Counted from the first letter of the stretch, positions 52,273 to 61,232 are shown. The stretch is DNA of 64,000 bases from Eubacteriales bacterium (GCA_030531505.1 JAUNNH010000009.1:1-64000), one strand, 5' to 3'. A program made the numbers and translations. Notes: generated from the sequence alone by a model not told the origin.

Positions 52273-53774
52273 CCGATCGCGCCCCCTTCCTCCGGCAGCG
52301 CCGTCGCAAAATACAGGATATCGCTGACCTGGCGCTCCTTGTTGAAGTCGATGTAGTTATACGGTTCGCCCTGGAAGACCACCTCGCCGGTCTGGCCGCC
52401 GTCCAGGCAGTAGGCCGTGATCACGCCCTTCTCGGCGAAGTGCTGCGCGAAGGTGTTGACCGTCCAGCGGGCCTCCTTCTCGGGCGAGTGGTTGAGCGAC
52501 ATGTAGAGATAGTGGAGCGGACTCACCTGGCCGATACCGGCGCGCGAATAGCCGGAATTGATCTCGCCCACCGGATACCAGTCGCACACGAGGGGCTGGC
52601 CGTTTTCGACCAGCACGGGCCCGAAGGCGATGGTGAAGAGTACGTCGTTTTCCTGCATGAACTGCAGGATGGACTCGCGGCTGCTCTCCTCCCCGACGCG
52701 CTTATACAGGAAGTCGCCGCCGGAGGTGACAAAGAGCGTATCCACGCAGTTGTACTTGCTGATCTGTCCGGAGTAGTTGCCGGTGTTGAAGCGGTAGAGC
52801 TCGCGGTCATAGGCCACGATGCCGAAGTCGCGGAACAGGTAATAGTCCGCGTTCATCGCCACGACCGCGTTGGTGCTGTGCGCGAGCTCGCTCGCGAAAT
52901 ACTGCACCTGCACGCCGAAGCTGTCGTCGGCGAGCTTGCGGCGCAGCTGCGAGCCGTCGGCCACCTTCACCTCGGTGAAGGTGACGCTGTTGCCCTCGAT
53001 GTCCTCCTTCCAGAGGATGACCAGGATCGTGTCGTCGATGTAGTAGCGGATATCCTTGGCGTTGCCGCCGCGATAGAAGTTCGCGTTCGGGTCAAAGACC
53101 ATGCGCTCGTCCTCGCCCAGCAGGCCGGAGTCCCGGGCGCGCTGGATCACCTCCAGCATCTGCGCGGCGTTGTCGTTGCTGACGCTGCCGTAGCCCTCCG
53201 GGCGCGGCGCCGGCGCGACCAGCGTCCCCTCCGGGATGCGGTAATGGATCGGTTCGGGCGTCGGCTCCGGCGTCGCCGCGGTCTCCGGCGTCTGCACCGG
53301 TTCCACGACCGGCTCCGGCGTGTAGACCACGGGCTCGGGGGTGGGCACGGCCGTCACGGCGGGCGCCGCCGTCTGGGTACCGACGCGGCCGGAGCTGCTG
53401 GAGAGGGAGGGGTGGATATTCAGCGCCGAAAAGCCCAGACACATAAGAAAGAGCAGGCTCATCAACAGGCTCAGCAGGGGCCGTCTGCGGTCCGGATCGC
53501 GCCGCCGGCGCGCAGGCCGCTCATCGGCAGGCTCCTCCTCGTAATCGTCCTCCTCCGGCTCTTCCTCTTCCCCGAAGTCCTCGTCATCCTCCTCCGGCTC
53601 TTCTTCCTCCGGAGCCGGGACGGGCGCTGCCGGCTGTTTACGCATCGGCGCAGACTCCCGGACCGGTTCGGGCTCCCGGACCGGCACCGGTGAAGGAGTG
53701 GGCGCGCTTTTGCCCGCCTCCGCCCGGTGAAACTCCGCCAGGATATCGTCCAGATCGAAATCGTGTTCGTTCAT
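52269..53774 (-). CDS. Membrane-anchored phosphodiester glycosidase (NAGPA domain)
   Basis: A 501-residue protein. Residues 1-120 are cytoplasmic, acidic and low-complexity (long Glu/Asp runs), followed by a basic stretch and one membrane helix at about 126-145. A Pro/Thr/Val-rich linker precedes the extracytoplasmic domain from about 210, with NADYYLFRDFGIVAYD near residue 329 and the C-terminal GGQTGEVVFQGEPYNY. This is the NAGPA/DUF2233 fold that removes sugars from phosphodiesters. The ATG at 53774 is chosen over longer frames that cross a hairpin. It overlaps the Lgt-like gene by four bases. The cell-surface substrate is unknown. Confidence 0.82.
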   Translation of the reverse strand: MNEHDFDLDDILAEFHRAEAGKSAPTPSPVPVREPEPVRESAPMRKQPAAPVPAPEEEEPEEDDEDFGEEEEPEEDDYEEEPADERPARRRRDPDRRRPLLSLLMSLLFLMCLGFSALNIHPSLSSSSGRVGTQTAAPAVTAVPTPEPVVYTPEPVVEPVQTPETAATPEPTPEPIHYRIPEGTLVAPAPRPEGYGSVSNDNAAQMLEVIQRARDSGLLGEDERMVFDPNANFYRGGNAKDIRYYIDDTILVILWKEDIEGNSVTFTEVKVADGSQLRRKLADDSFGVQVQYFASELAHSTNAVVAMNADYYLFRDFGIVAYDRELYRFNTGNYSGQISKYNCVDTLFVTSGGDFLYKRVGEESSRESILQFMQENDVLFTIAFGPVLVENGQPLVCDWYPVGEINSGYSRAGIGQVSPLHYLYMSLNHSPEKEARWTVNTFAQHFAEKGVITAYCLDGGQTGEVVFQGEPYNYIDFNKERQVSDILYFATALPEEGGAIG

Positions 53775-53805
53775 AGCGTTTTCCTTTTGCTCTGAAAAGA
53801 ATAAA

Positions 53806-53829
53806 AAGAGCTTGCGCGCAAGCTCTTTC
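53806..53829. terminator. Perfect palindrome upstream of the glycosidase gene
   Basis: AAAGAGCTTGCG pairs perfectly with CGCAAGCTCTTT, flanked by A-run and T-run. It lies in the leader of the glycosidase gene, so it may be an attenuator or the end of an unseen short transcript. Confidence 0.5.
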
Positions 53830-53998
53830 TGCAAAGGCAGCGGGACCTCGGCCCCGGCCTGCTTTCGGGCGGGCCGCAAGCGGCGCGGCGCGCTCTCATC
53901 TGCGTTATTTTACCGTATTCTCAGCGGGCTGTCAATCGCTGTTTCTTTTTGGAAAAAGCTGTGGTATAGTGGATAAAAAGACTTGGGAGGAGGATTCC

Positions 53999-54604
53999 AT
54001 GAAGACCTTTGTATCGGCTGTGCTGGCCGGGATCAGCGTCGGGCTCGGCGGTCTGGTGTTCCTGTCGGTGGAGGACCGCGTCGTCGGGGCGGCGCTCTTT
54101 ACGATCGGCCTCTTCGTCGTGTGCACCTTCGGGCTGCACCTCTTCACGGGGAAGCTCTGTTATCTCTTCGAACATGACCGCGCCTATGCGCTGGCGCTGC
54201 CCCTCATCTGGCTGGGGAATCTCTGCGGGACCGGGATCACCGCGGGCCTGGCGCATCTCACGCGCATCGCCCCCATCGCGGAGCGTGCGGCGGCGCTCTG
54301 CCAGATCAAGACGGGCGATTCCCTGCTGAGCCTGTTCTTCCTCGGCGTGCTCTGCAACATCTTCATCTACATCGCCGTCGAGGGCTATCGCAGCAACCCC
54401 CATGAGCTCGGCAAATACCTCTCGCTCTTCTTCGGGGTGATGGTCTTCATTCTCGCCGGCACGGAACACTGTGTCGCGGACATGTTCTATTTCTGGATGG
54501 CCGGCGCCTGGAGCGGCCGGGCCATCCTGTGCGTTCTGGTCATCACACTCGGCAACTTCTGCGGCGGGCAGCTCTTTCCGCTGCTGCGGCGGCTGACGCG
54601 CTGA
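53999..54604 (+). CDS. Formate/nitrite transporter (FNT) family channel
   Basis: A 201-residue membrane protein with six helices. GLHLFTGKLCYLFEHD near residue 43 and GTEHCVADMFYFWM near residue 157 match the two FNT signatures; the conserved histidine for substrate protonation lies in the latter. It is shorter than most FocA/NirC proteins (about 260-280), missing parts of the loops. Substrate may be formate, nitrite or hydrosulphide. GGGAGGAGG precedes the ATG. A good terminator follows at 54615-54648. Confidence 0.82.
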   Translation: MKTFVSAVLAGISVGLGGLVFLSVEDRVVGAALFTIGLFVVCTFGLHLFTGKLCYLFEHDRAYALALPLIWLGNLCGTGITAGLAHLTRIAPIAERAAALCQIKTGDSLLSLFFLGVLCNIFIYIAVEGYRSNPHELGKYLSLFFGVMVFILAGTEHCVADMFYFWMAGAWSGRAILCVLVITLGNFCGGQLFPLLRRLTR

Positions 54605-54614
54605 GAAACGCGTC

Positions 54615-54648
54615 GCCCGCGGGCCTTCAAGGCCCGCGGGCTTTTTTT
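54615..54648 (+). terminator. Terminator of the FNT gene
   Basis: GCCCGCGGGCC pairs with GGCCCGCGGGC around TTCAA, followed by seven T. Confidence 0.9.
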
Positions 54649-55201
54649 ATTCCTCGCTCTCCAGAAAGCGGCGCAGGAGTTCCAGGCCCTCCCGCGGCAC
54701 GCAGAAGCGCTCGCGGCTGTGCTCGATCTCGCGGCGGACCGCCTCCAGCTCGAACCAGTCGACCCGCTCCACCTCGTCCGCCTGCAGGCGCAGCGCGGAC
54801 ATCTCCACCGGCCGGGTATAGACATACACGCGGCAGAACTCATTGTCGCGGAAGAGCGCGCCGCGAAAGCGGCGCTCATAGATGTTCTCGATCGTCCCGA
54901 TGAAGCGCAGGTCCTCCGCCTCGGCGTGAAGGCCGAGCTCCTCCTCCAGCTCCCGCAGCGCGGAAGCGAGCGGCTCGTCCCCGGCCGGGACGTGCCCGGC
55001 GGAGGAAGTGTCATACAGGCCGGGGAAGGAGTCCTTGCTTTGGCTGCGCTTTTGCAGCAGGATCTCCGTCCTCCCCTCCTGCCGCCGCAGGATCCACACA
55101 TGCGCGGTGCGGTGCCGGATCCCCTCGCGGTGGGCACGCCCGCGCTCCACGACGGCGCCGGTGGGCATCCCGAATTCGTCACAGACGTCCAGATATTCCA
55201 C
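54647..55201 (-). CDS. Nudix hydrolase, isopentenyl-diphosphate isomerase-like
   Basis: A 184-residue enzyme with the Nudix box GHVPAGDEPLASALRELEEELG near residues 69-90. The start EYLDVCDEFGMPTGAVVERGRAHREGIRHRTAHVW is typical of the IDI-like Nudix subgroup (YfcD-like). The substrate is not predictable; the subgroup contains many uncharacterised hydrolases. Confidence 0.85.
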   Translation of the reverse strand: MEYLDVCDEFGMPTGAVVERGRAHREGIRHRTAHVWILRRQEGRTEILLQKRSQSKDSFPGLYDTSSAGHVPAGDEPLASALRELEEELGLHAEAEDLRFIGTIENIYERRFRGALFRDNEFCRVYVYTRPVEMSALRLQADEVERVDWFELEAVRREIEHSRERFCVPREGLELLRRFLESEE

Positions 55202-55337
55202 GCGTCTCCTCCTTATCCGCAGGGCTCCCTGTCAGCGGGCTCATGCTGCTCTCCGCAGCGCTTTGCTTTCCGCCGCACAGTATATCCCAGCCGCGTACGG
55301 AATGCAAGCGCCGTACAGCGCGGCACCGTTTGCCCTC

Positions 55338-55366
55338 TTGCAATGCGCCGCGTTTTTTTGTATCAT
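55338..55366 (+). promoter_or_regulatory. Promoter of the guanylate-kinase-like gene
   Basis: TTGCAA, 17 bases, TATCAT; the ATG follows 35 bases after the -10. Confidence 0.65.
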
Positions 55367-55400
55367 ACAGGCAGGAACCATCAAGCAAAGGAGAAAGGAT

Positions 55401-55943
55401 ATGAGCAAAAAGCTGTTTGTGGTCGCGGGTCCCTCCGGCGCCGGCATTGGGGAGGTGCTCGGTGCGGTCTTTCAAATGCGGAAGGATCTCGGCACGGTCA
55501 CGCCGCTCACGGCCCGCAAAATGAAGGCCGGCGAGCAGGACGGCGTCGGCTTCTATTTCTATGATCTGGAGGGCTGGAACGCGCTGAAAGAGGCGGGCGA
55601 TCTGCTGGAGACGACGGAGTTTGCCGGCAACGACTACGGCACCTCCCGCAGGCTGGTGGAGGAAGAGCTCGCCGCCGGACGGCACGTGCTGCTCAATCTC
55701 TCGGTCGAGCGCGCCGCGCAGGTCAAGCGCAGCATGCCGGAGGCGGTCTGCGTGTATATCGAGCCCTCGCCTGCCGTGCTGCGCGAGCGGTATCAGCGCA
55801 TCGCGCGCAGCGAATTTGAGGTCCCCGTGCGCATGGAGGAGGCCGAGCGGCAGCGTGCGCTCGCGGGCTTCTGCGACCATTTTCTGAACAGCGACGATGT
55901 CGCGGCCGCGGCCGCGGCGCTGAGCGCGCTGATGGACCGCTGA
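55401..55943 (+). CDS. Guanylate-kinase homologue with degenerate P-loop
   Basis: A 180-residue protein aligning with guanylate kinase through TARKMKAGEQDGVGFYF near residue 38 and NDYGTSRRLVEEELAAGRHVLLNLSVE, which includes GMP-binding positions. The P-loop reads GPSGAGIGEV: the lysine and following Ser/Thr that bind ATP phosphates are replaced by Ile and Glu. Catalysis is therefore doubtful and a regulatory or binding role may be more likely; a true gmk is expected elsewhere. AAAGGAG precedes the ATG. Confidence 0.78.
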   Translation: MSKKLFVVAGPSGAGIGEVLGAVFQMRKDLGTVTPLTARKMKAGEQDGVGFYFYDLEGWNALKEAGDLLETTEFAGNDYGTSRRLVEEELAAGRHVLLNLSVERAAQVKRSMPEAVCVYIEPSPAVLRERYQRIARSEFEVPVRMEEAERQRALAGFCDHFLNSDDVAAAAAALSALMDR

Positions 55944-55958
55944 GCGACCGGACGCCTC

Positions 55959-56004
55959 AAAAAGCAGGGGCGGCAGAGAAGTTCTCTGCCGCCCCTGCTT
56001 TTTG
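55959..56004. terminator. Bidirectional terminator
   Basis: A stem of about 20 bp (AAAAAGCAGGGGCGGCAGAG with its complement) between the converging genes ending at 55943 and 56010. Confidence 0.85.
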
Positions 56005-56009
56005 TTTTG

Positions 56010-56507
56010 TCACGCTTTCCCCAGCGAGAAGAACGAACGCGGGATATGGCAGTAGCCGCCCGGATTCTTGTCGAGGTATTTCTGGTGGTATTCCTCCGCG
56101 GAGAAGAAGTTTTGCAGCGGCTCCGCCAGCACGGCGAGCTCCGCGCCCGCCTTCTCCCGTTCCCGGGCGAACACGGCCCGGATCACGGGCAGCTGTTCCT
56201 CGTCGGTATAGAAGACGCCTGTGCGGTACTGGATACCCCGGTCGCCGCCCTGCCGGTTCACCGACAGCGGATCGATCACCAGGAAATAATAGTCCAGCAG
56301 CGTTTCCAGCGCGAGGCGGTCCTCGTCATAGGCGACACGGACCGTCTCGGCGTGCCCGCTGTCGGCGCAGACCTCCTGATAGCTCGGCGCTCGGTCCGGT
56401 CCGTTGGCATAGCCGACCTCGGTCTCCACGACCCCGTCGAACTGATCCAGAAATTTCTGGAGGCCCCAGAAGCAGCCCCCTGCAAGATAGATGGTCCGGA
56501 TACTCAT
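56010..56507 (-). CDS. msrA: Peptide methionine sulphoxide reductase A
   Basis: A 165-residue enzyme that reduces methionine-S-sulphoxide. The catalytic GGCFWG lies near residue 10, and YANGPDRAPSYQEVCADSGHAETVRV and the later QYRTGVFYTDEEQ match the family. The C-terminus has GGYCHIP with a cysteine available for the recycling disulphide. It overlaps the patatin gene by four bases. MsrB is absent. Confidence 0.93.
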   Translation of the reverse strand: MSIRTIYLAGGCFWGLQKFLDQFDGVVETEVGYANGPDRAPSYQEVCADSGHAETVRVAYDEDRLALETLLDYYFLVIDPLSVNRQGGDRGIQYRTGVFYTDEEQLPVIRAVFAREREKAGAELAVLAEPLQNFFSAEEYHQKYLDKNPGGYCHIPRSFFSLGKA

Positions 56508-57367
56508 GTTTCTCCTCTCTCCGCCGCAAGGTACTCCCTGACCCGCGGCAGCGCCTCCTGCGCCGTTCGTCTTCCGATCTGGTAGACCCGCTCCAGTTGG
56601 GCGGGATCGCGCTCTGTCCGGCGGATGCCGAGGCTCTCCGGCGGGCGCAGCACCAGGATCTCCCCGCGCCGTTCTTTCCCGTCGATCTCCTCCATCTGCC
56701 GGTTATAGACCTCGTGCCGTACAGCCATGGCCTCCGCCATGCGGGGCATGCGTCGCAGCGCCAGGCGCATCAGTGGAAGCGCCGCAGCCTTATCCTTGCG
56801 GAAGCCCCTCGGCTGCGTGAGGACATAGACGTTCCGCCCGCAGCCCTCCCGCTCCATAAAGCGGTAGGGCACGGGGTCGACGATCCCGCCGTCGAGAAGC
56901 CGACGCCCGTCCACCTCCACAGCGCGGGAGACCATCGGCATGGAGGCCGAGGCCCGCATCCAGAGCATATCCCGCTCCCCGCCGTCGCTGCAGCGGTGAT
57001 AACAGATCTCGCCGCTCTCCACATCAGTCGCGCCGACAAAAAAGGCCATGGGATCGGCCGCGAAGGCCGCCCGATCGAAGGGATCGAGCACGTCCGGCAG
57101 CTCCCGGTAGCAGAAGTCCGCACCGTAGAGGTCGCCTGTTTTCAGCAGCGACCACAGGCTGCAGTAACGCGGATCGCGGCAGTAACGCTTGTTATAGCGG
57201 ACCGCGCGCCCGATCTGCCCGGATTTGAAGTTGCAGCCGAATACGGCGCCCGCCGAGATGCCGGCGGCCGCGTCGAAACGGATGCCCTCCTCCAGAAACA
57301 CGTCGAGCACACCGCAGCTGAACAGGCCGCGCATCGCGCCGCCTTCCAGAACGAGCCCCGTTTTCAC
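56504..57367 (-). CDS. Patatin-like phospholipase
   Basis: A 287-residue Ser/Asp-dyad hydrolase. The oxyanion loop GGAMRG lies near residue 9, the nucleophile in GISAG near residue 37, and the catalytic Asp in DGGIVDP near residue 159. Related to RssA/YlbK-type proteins. It overlaps the following msrA by four bases and the preceding nitroreductase by four, so the three form an operon. Confidence 0.88.
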   Translation of the reverse strand: MKTGLVLEGGAMRGLFSCGVLDVFLEEGIRFDAAAGISAGAVFGCNFKSGQIGRAVRYNKRYCRDPRYCSLWSLLKTGDLYGADFCYRELPDVLDPFDRAAFAADPMAFFVGATDVESGEICYHRCSDGGERDMLWMRASASMPMVSRAVEVDGRRLLDGGIVDPVPYRFMEREGCGRNVYVLTQPRGFRKDKAAALPLMRLALRRMPRMAEAMAVRHEVYNRQMEEIDGKERRGEILVLRPPESLGIRRTERDPAQLERVYQIGRRTAQEALPRVREYLAAERGET

Positions 57368-57876
57368 AGATAGGCGACGGTCTCCGCCAGCGGCTTGCGG
57401 CTGCCGTGATTCGGGAGCGGGCCCGCGCCCTCCGCGGCATAGCCCAGATCCAGCAGCATCAGCACGTCCTCGTTCTCCGGCAGCCCCAGCTCCGCCGCCA
57501 GCTTCTCCGGGTCGAAGAAGTTGACCCAGCAGCTGTCGACGCCCTCGGCGGCCGCGGCAAGGAGCAGGTGCGTCGCCACGATAGTCGCGTCCTCCGTGCC
57601 GGAGTCGCGCTTGCCGCCGGGATAGGTGAACACATTGCGGCGATCGTAGGCGACGACGAGGACCGTGCCCGCGCCATAGCGGCAGGGCGTGACGCGGTCG
57701 ATCTTTTCAAGGCCCTCTTCGGACCGGACGACATAGACGCGCAGCTCCTGCAGGTTCTTTGCGGTCGGCGCGAGGCGCCCCGCCTCCAGGATCCGTGCAA
57801 GCTTTTCCGCCTCCACCGCGCGCTCGCCGTACTTCTTGCAGGAATAGCGTTTCTCTGCGAGCTGAATAAAATCCAT
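57364..57876 (-). CDS. Nitroreductase family protein (FMN)
   Basis: A 170-residue oxidoreductase with the RYSCKKYGERAV start (S for the usual R-S-x-R region) and GRLAPTAKNLQELRVYVV FMN-binding segment near residue 32. The C-terminal LLDLGYAAEG is typical. GGAGTGATCGAT before the ATG at 57876 supports this start rather than the ATG-like codon upstream. It may serve as an NAD(P)H-dependent flavin reductase. Confidence 0.85.
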   Translation of the reverse strand: MDFIQLAEKRYSCKKYGERAVEAEKLARILEAGRLAPTAKNLQELRVYVVRSEEGLEKIDRVTPCRYGAGTVLVVAYDRRNVFTYPGGKRDSGTEDATIVATHLLLAAAAEGVDSCWVNFFDPEKLAAELGLPENEDVLMLLDLGYAAEGAGPLPNHGSRKPLAETVAYL

Positions 57877-58030
57877 ATCGATCACTCCTTTGAAACTCGG
57901 TTGTCTACAGTATACCACGCCCCGCGCGGGATAAAAAGCGGGGAGCTTCCCATCCTCCTACGCCGCTGTCTCCGCGTCAGCGGTTTACTGTATCAAATTG
58001 CCGTCATCATAGCGCGCCCGCCAGACGCTG

Positions 58031-58435
58031 TCAAGCCTTATCTTCCATTTTCTGGCGGCGGTTGAGCTCGGTCTCGACCTTGTTGAGCGTGTCAAAAAAG
58101 CGCGCGGTCGCGACCGCCGGACCGCAGAGCGGGAGCCCGAACACGTTCCAGTCGAACATATGCCGGTAGGAGGTGAGCTTCCCCCCGATCCCGAGCTCAA
58201 GCGCCTTGGCGCGCAGCTCCTCGGCGATCCGCGCCATCCAGACCAGCGTGTAGATGAACAGCGTCGGGATACCGAGCAGATAGGCGACGCCGTAGCGCTG
58301 GGTGCGCCGGCCGAGGATCTCGTCCAGCTCGTCCTGCAGGCCGCGGCGCATGTAGACCAGGAAAAACAGCCCCGCCGTAAAGAAGTCGATAAAGCCCAGC
58401 AGGAACCCGGGCCGATGGGTGTGCCGAAAGCGCAT
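58031..58435 (-). CDS. Small membrane protein, DUF4234-like
   Basis: A 134-residue protein with two or three hydrophobic stretches (about residues 13-29, 50-68 and 98-107) and a charged C-terminus. It resembles DUF4234-type small membrane proteins by layout but I am unsure. It follows the lipoprotein gene after one base, so both are probably co-expressed. Confidence 0.55.
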   Translation of the reverse strand: MRFRHTHRPGFLLGFIDFFTAGLFFLVYMRRGLQDELDEILGRRTQRYGVAYLLGIPTLFIYTLVWMARIAEELRAKALELGIGGKLTSYRHMFDWNVFGLPLCGPAVATARFFDTLNKVETELNRRQKMEDKA

Positions 58436-58436
58436 G

Positions 58437-59030
58437 TCAGCCGAACAGGCTCCCGGCTACCGCCAGCAGATCAAAGCCGTCCAGATCCTCCGCTATGACG
58501 CCGAGGGAATAGGAGACGCCGGCCTCGATGTCGTGCCAGGTGCAGAGATCCACATACTCCCCTTCTCCGACATGGCGGAAGACCTGTGCGGTCATCTCGC
58601 CGCCTTCCGCGTTTTTCAGCTTCTCTTCCCGCTGCGCCGTCCAGTCATAATACAGGCCGGACAGGTCCGCTTCCTCCTCGCCGGTGATCTGCTCACGCGC
58701 GGTGAACGGGAGCCCCTCGAGATCGAAGCTGAGCTGGACCAGCGCGCCCGGCACGCCGGATTCGTCCGCTGCGGCGTCCATCGCGCTCCACCGCACGTTC
58801 TCAGCTCCCGCCGGCGCCGAGAAGGACTTGATGCAGAGCTCACGCGCCTCGTCCTCCGTGATATCGCGCCAGGGGTTGGCAAGTCCGATCCGTTCCGCCT
58901 CTTCCGTCGCGGCGGCGCTCTCTTCCGCCGTCTCCGGCTCGGCCGGCTTCTGTTCCGCCGGCGCCTGGGCGCATGCGCACAGGCTCAGCAGCATAGCGAT
59001 CGTCAGCAGCATACACAGTCTTTTTTTCAT
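58437..59030 (-). CDS. Putative lipoprotein of unknown function
   Basis: A 197-residue protein with a signal peptide ending in the lipobox LSLC (Cys near residue 18), so it should be lipid-anchored. An Ala/Glu/Pro linker follows, then a globular domain with WHDIEAGVSYSLGV near residue 163. The family is unknown to me. It shows that lipoprotein processing exists in this organism, in contrast to the binding proteins without lipobox. Confidence 0.75.
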   Translation of the reverse strand: MKKRLCMLLTIAMLLSLCACAQAPAEQKPAEPETAEESAAATEEAERIGLANPWRDITEDEARELCIKSFSAPAGAENVRWSAMDAAADESGVPGALVQLSFDLEGLPFTAREQITGEEEADLSGLYYDWTAQREEKLKNAEGGEMTAQVFRHVGEGEYVDLCTWHDIEAGVSYSLGVIAEDLDGFDLLAVAGSLFG

Positions 59031-59146
59031 AGGGATTCTCCTCTCATCAGCGTATTCGCTGTTTTGAACGGTTCTGGTTCGATCCGGCGTGCGCCCTCAT
59101 CCGACAGCGGCAGACCCGCCCGGGGAGCGGGGATGCGCTCCGCCGT

Positions 59147-59812
59147 TTATTTCTCAAAGATGACGCCGCCTGCCTGTGTCGGATGGTCGATGTACACGAC
59201 GCTCCCGGCATCGCTCCGGTAGCGCAGGATCTTCCAGACGATCAGGATATCCCCCGCCGCGGAGTCCGCCATGATGATCCCCATAAACAGGGTCGACATC
59301 GAGCCCAGGAGGATCCCGGCGAGCATGGGGAGGACACCGAGGAGGAACAGCGGCATCAGCGCGCCGACGATGTACTGCCCCTTGGTGAGCGGCACGCGGC
59401 AGGTGCAGTAGGGCGTCAGGTACTGCTTCATGAAGCCGAACTCGATGTCCGCCCAGTGGTGTTCCGCGAATACCGCCCAGGTCAGGCCGTGGATCAGCTC
59501 ATGCACGACGATCAGCACGAAGAGCATCACTAAGAACAGCAGGGGATTGAGCCTGCGGAAGCTGACGCCGGCCGCGCCGTTTTTCAGCAGGAACAGACCG
59601 ACGCCCGCAAGCAGCAGCGGGATCAGCAGGAGCACCGCAAAGAGGTTCGCCTTCACGATGCCGACGGTGAGCTCCACCCGGCGGAAGCCCCGCGCGGTCA
59701 TCCTGTCGGCCAGCTCCTCAAAGGCCCGGAGCCGCCGCTCCTCGGCCGGGGTGAGCGCCCGGCTCTTTTCTTTGGCGTCTGTGTTGCCCTGCACGCTTTT
59801 TTCCTTTTTCAT
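59147..59812 (-). CDS. DUF3267 membrane protein, HExxH-type
   Basis: A 221-residue protein with about four membrane helices after a cytoplasmic N-terminus of 45 residues. VVHELIHGLTWAVF near residue 101 has an HExxH-like metalloprotease core (HELIH), and FGFMKQYLTPYCTCRVPL is typical of DUF3267. Proteolytic function in the family is not established. It starts 12 bases after the acetyltransferase stop. Confidence 0.85.
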   Translation of the reverse strand: MKKEKSVQGNTDAKEKSRALTPAEERRLRAFEELADRMTARGFRRVELTVGIVKANLFAVLLLIPLLLAGVGLFLLKNGAAGVSFRRLNPLLFLVMLFVLIVVHELIHGLTWAVFAEHHWADIEFGFMKQYLTPYCTCRVPLTKGQYIVGALMPLFLLGVLPMLAGILLGSMSTLFMGIIMADSAAGDILIVWKILRYRSDAGSVVYIDHPTQAGGVIFEK

Positions 59813-59824
59813 CGATGTTTCTCC

Positions 59825-60577
59825 TTATCTTTTCCCGGACAGCAGCTTCAAAAACCGCGCCTCGTTCATCTGTTCGTTTGTCAAATACGCCCCGTCGCAA
59901 AACAGCGCGTAGGTCGTGATCGGGGTCGGCGCGCACTGCGCCTCCTCCCGGCCTTGGATGTGGATCGCTTTGAACGGGACATCGTGTTCCCTCGCCGTCT
60001 GCTCCACGAGCGGCACGTACTTGGCGTTGAAGGGACATTGACTCGTGTAGTAGAGGACATAGCCGCTCTCGTCGGCATGCGGATGCCGGGCGCATTCCCT
60101 GAACGCGGGCTTTTCCGCACCGTCCGCAAAGGGCAGGTACCAGAGCTGGATGCCGTTGTCCGCCTCGTCGCAGACGGTGAAGCCCTTGTGCGCCAGGTAT
60201 TTCGGATCCGCAAGGAAGGGCTTTTTCCTGGCGGAGGACAGGATGCAGAGGCCCTTTTTGCCCTGGGCCCGGCTGTCCGAAATGCAGGCGTCCAGCAGGT
60301 CGTTCGAATACCCGTGTCCCTTGAAGGCTCCGGAGACCCAGAGGCAGTCGATGTACATATAGTCCGGCGCCTCGATCGGGTTCCAGGCCATCTCCGCGGG
60401 GATATATTCGATGAAGCACTTTCCCCGCTCGACGCTTTTCAGGAACACCAGCCCCTCGTCAAAGCGCTCGGCAAGCCAGGCTTTCTTGGATGCAACCTGG
60501 ACGTCCCGGTTGTTGGAGATCGCACAGCAGATGTGCTCACTGTCGATGTTGTCTTTCGTGACGCGGATATATTCCAT
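59825..60577 (-). CDS. YoaP-like GNAT acetyltransferase with C-terminal thioredoxin-like part
   Basis: A 250-residue protein. The N-terminal half is a GNAT domain with the CoA-binding KGHGYSNDLLDACI segment near residue 86. The C-terminal part has TSQCPFNAKYV near residue 184 and a region like YoaP-linked domains. YoaP homologues are of unknown substrate. AAAGGAGG precedes the ATG. Confidence 0.82.
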   Translation of the reverse strand: MEYIRVTKDNIDSEHICCAISNNRDVQVASKKAWLAERFDEGLVFLKSVERGKCFIEYIPAEMAWNPIEAPDYMYIDCLWVSGAFKGHGYSNDLLDACISDSRAQGKKGLCILSSARKKPFLADPKYLAHKGFTVCDEADNGIQLWYLPFADGAEKPAFRECARHPHADESGYVLYYTSQCPFNAKYVPLVEQTAREHDVPFKAIHIQGREEAQCAPTPITTYALFCDGAYLTNEQMNEARFLKLLSGKR

Positions 60578-60595
60578 CGTTTCCTCCTTTCCTTT

Positions 60596-61204
60596 TCAGT
60601 CGGCGTCCGGCTGCTGCCCGTCGTGGGCCTTCCAGGCGCAGTCCGTGAGCGCAAAGTCCGTGAACACGGCCGTGAAACGCGAGTCCTCCGGGCTGCAGGC
60701 ATACACGCCGAAGCGGATTGTCCCCGCGCCCTCCCACATGTGGCAGACGCGCATCTGCCTAAAGTCCCTGCCGTCGAGCGAGCACTCGATGCAGTAATCG
60801 TCCTCCCGACGGCTGAGGCGGTACCACATGCTCTTCACATCGGCCGGGATCGCGGTCGTGGCCCAGTCGGACCAGCCGTGGTTGGTCACCACGGAGCCGA
60901 GATGCTGGAAGCTCCCGTTCTCATACTCCACCGAGGCCTTCAGCCAGTTCTCCGCATCCAGATACATCACGATCCCGCACTGGTCGAAACGGTGATAACT
61001 CTCCCTAAAGTCGGTCTTCACGATGAAGGAGAAGAAACGCTCTGCCGTTTCCATCTGCAGCACCGGGGCGTTGTCGTTGCGAAAATGATAGTAGGTCCGC
61101 TGCCAGAGATCGGTATGCGGTTCGGTCGTGATCGTGATCCGCTCCGGCTCGATGCTGAACTCCCGCGGCTCCCGCATCCAGCTCATTTTCTCCGTAAGGT
61201 GCAT
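60596..61204 (-). CDS. DUF1349 family protein (concanavalin-like fold)
   Basis: A 202-residue soluble protein. FFSFIVKTDFRESYHRFDQCGIVMYLDAENWLKASVEYENG near residues 58-98 is the DUF1349 hallmark; these proteins have a concanavalin-like jelly roll. No signal peptide. Unknown ligand; starts 28 bases downstream of the U32-like gene on the minus strand. Confidence 0.88.
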   Translation of the reverse strand: MHLTEKMSWMREPREFSIEPERITITTEPHTDLWQRTYYHFRNDNAPVLQMETAERFFSFIVKTDFRESYHRFDQCGIVMYLDAENWLKASVEYENGSFQHLGSVVTNHGWSDWATTAIPADVKSMWYRLSRREDDYCIECSLDGRDFRQMRVCHMWEGAGTIRFGVYACSPEDSRFTAVFTDFALTDCAWKAHDGQQPDAD

Positions 61205-61232
61205 GTTGTTTCCTCCTTTCTTACGCCGCTGA

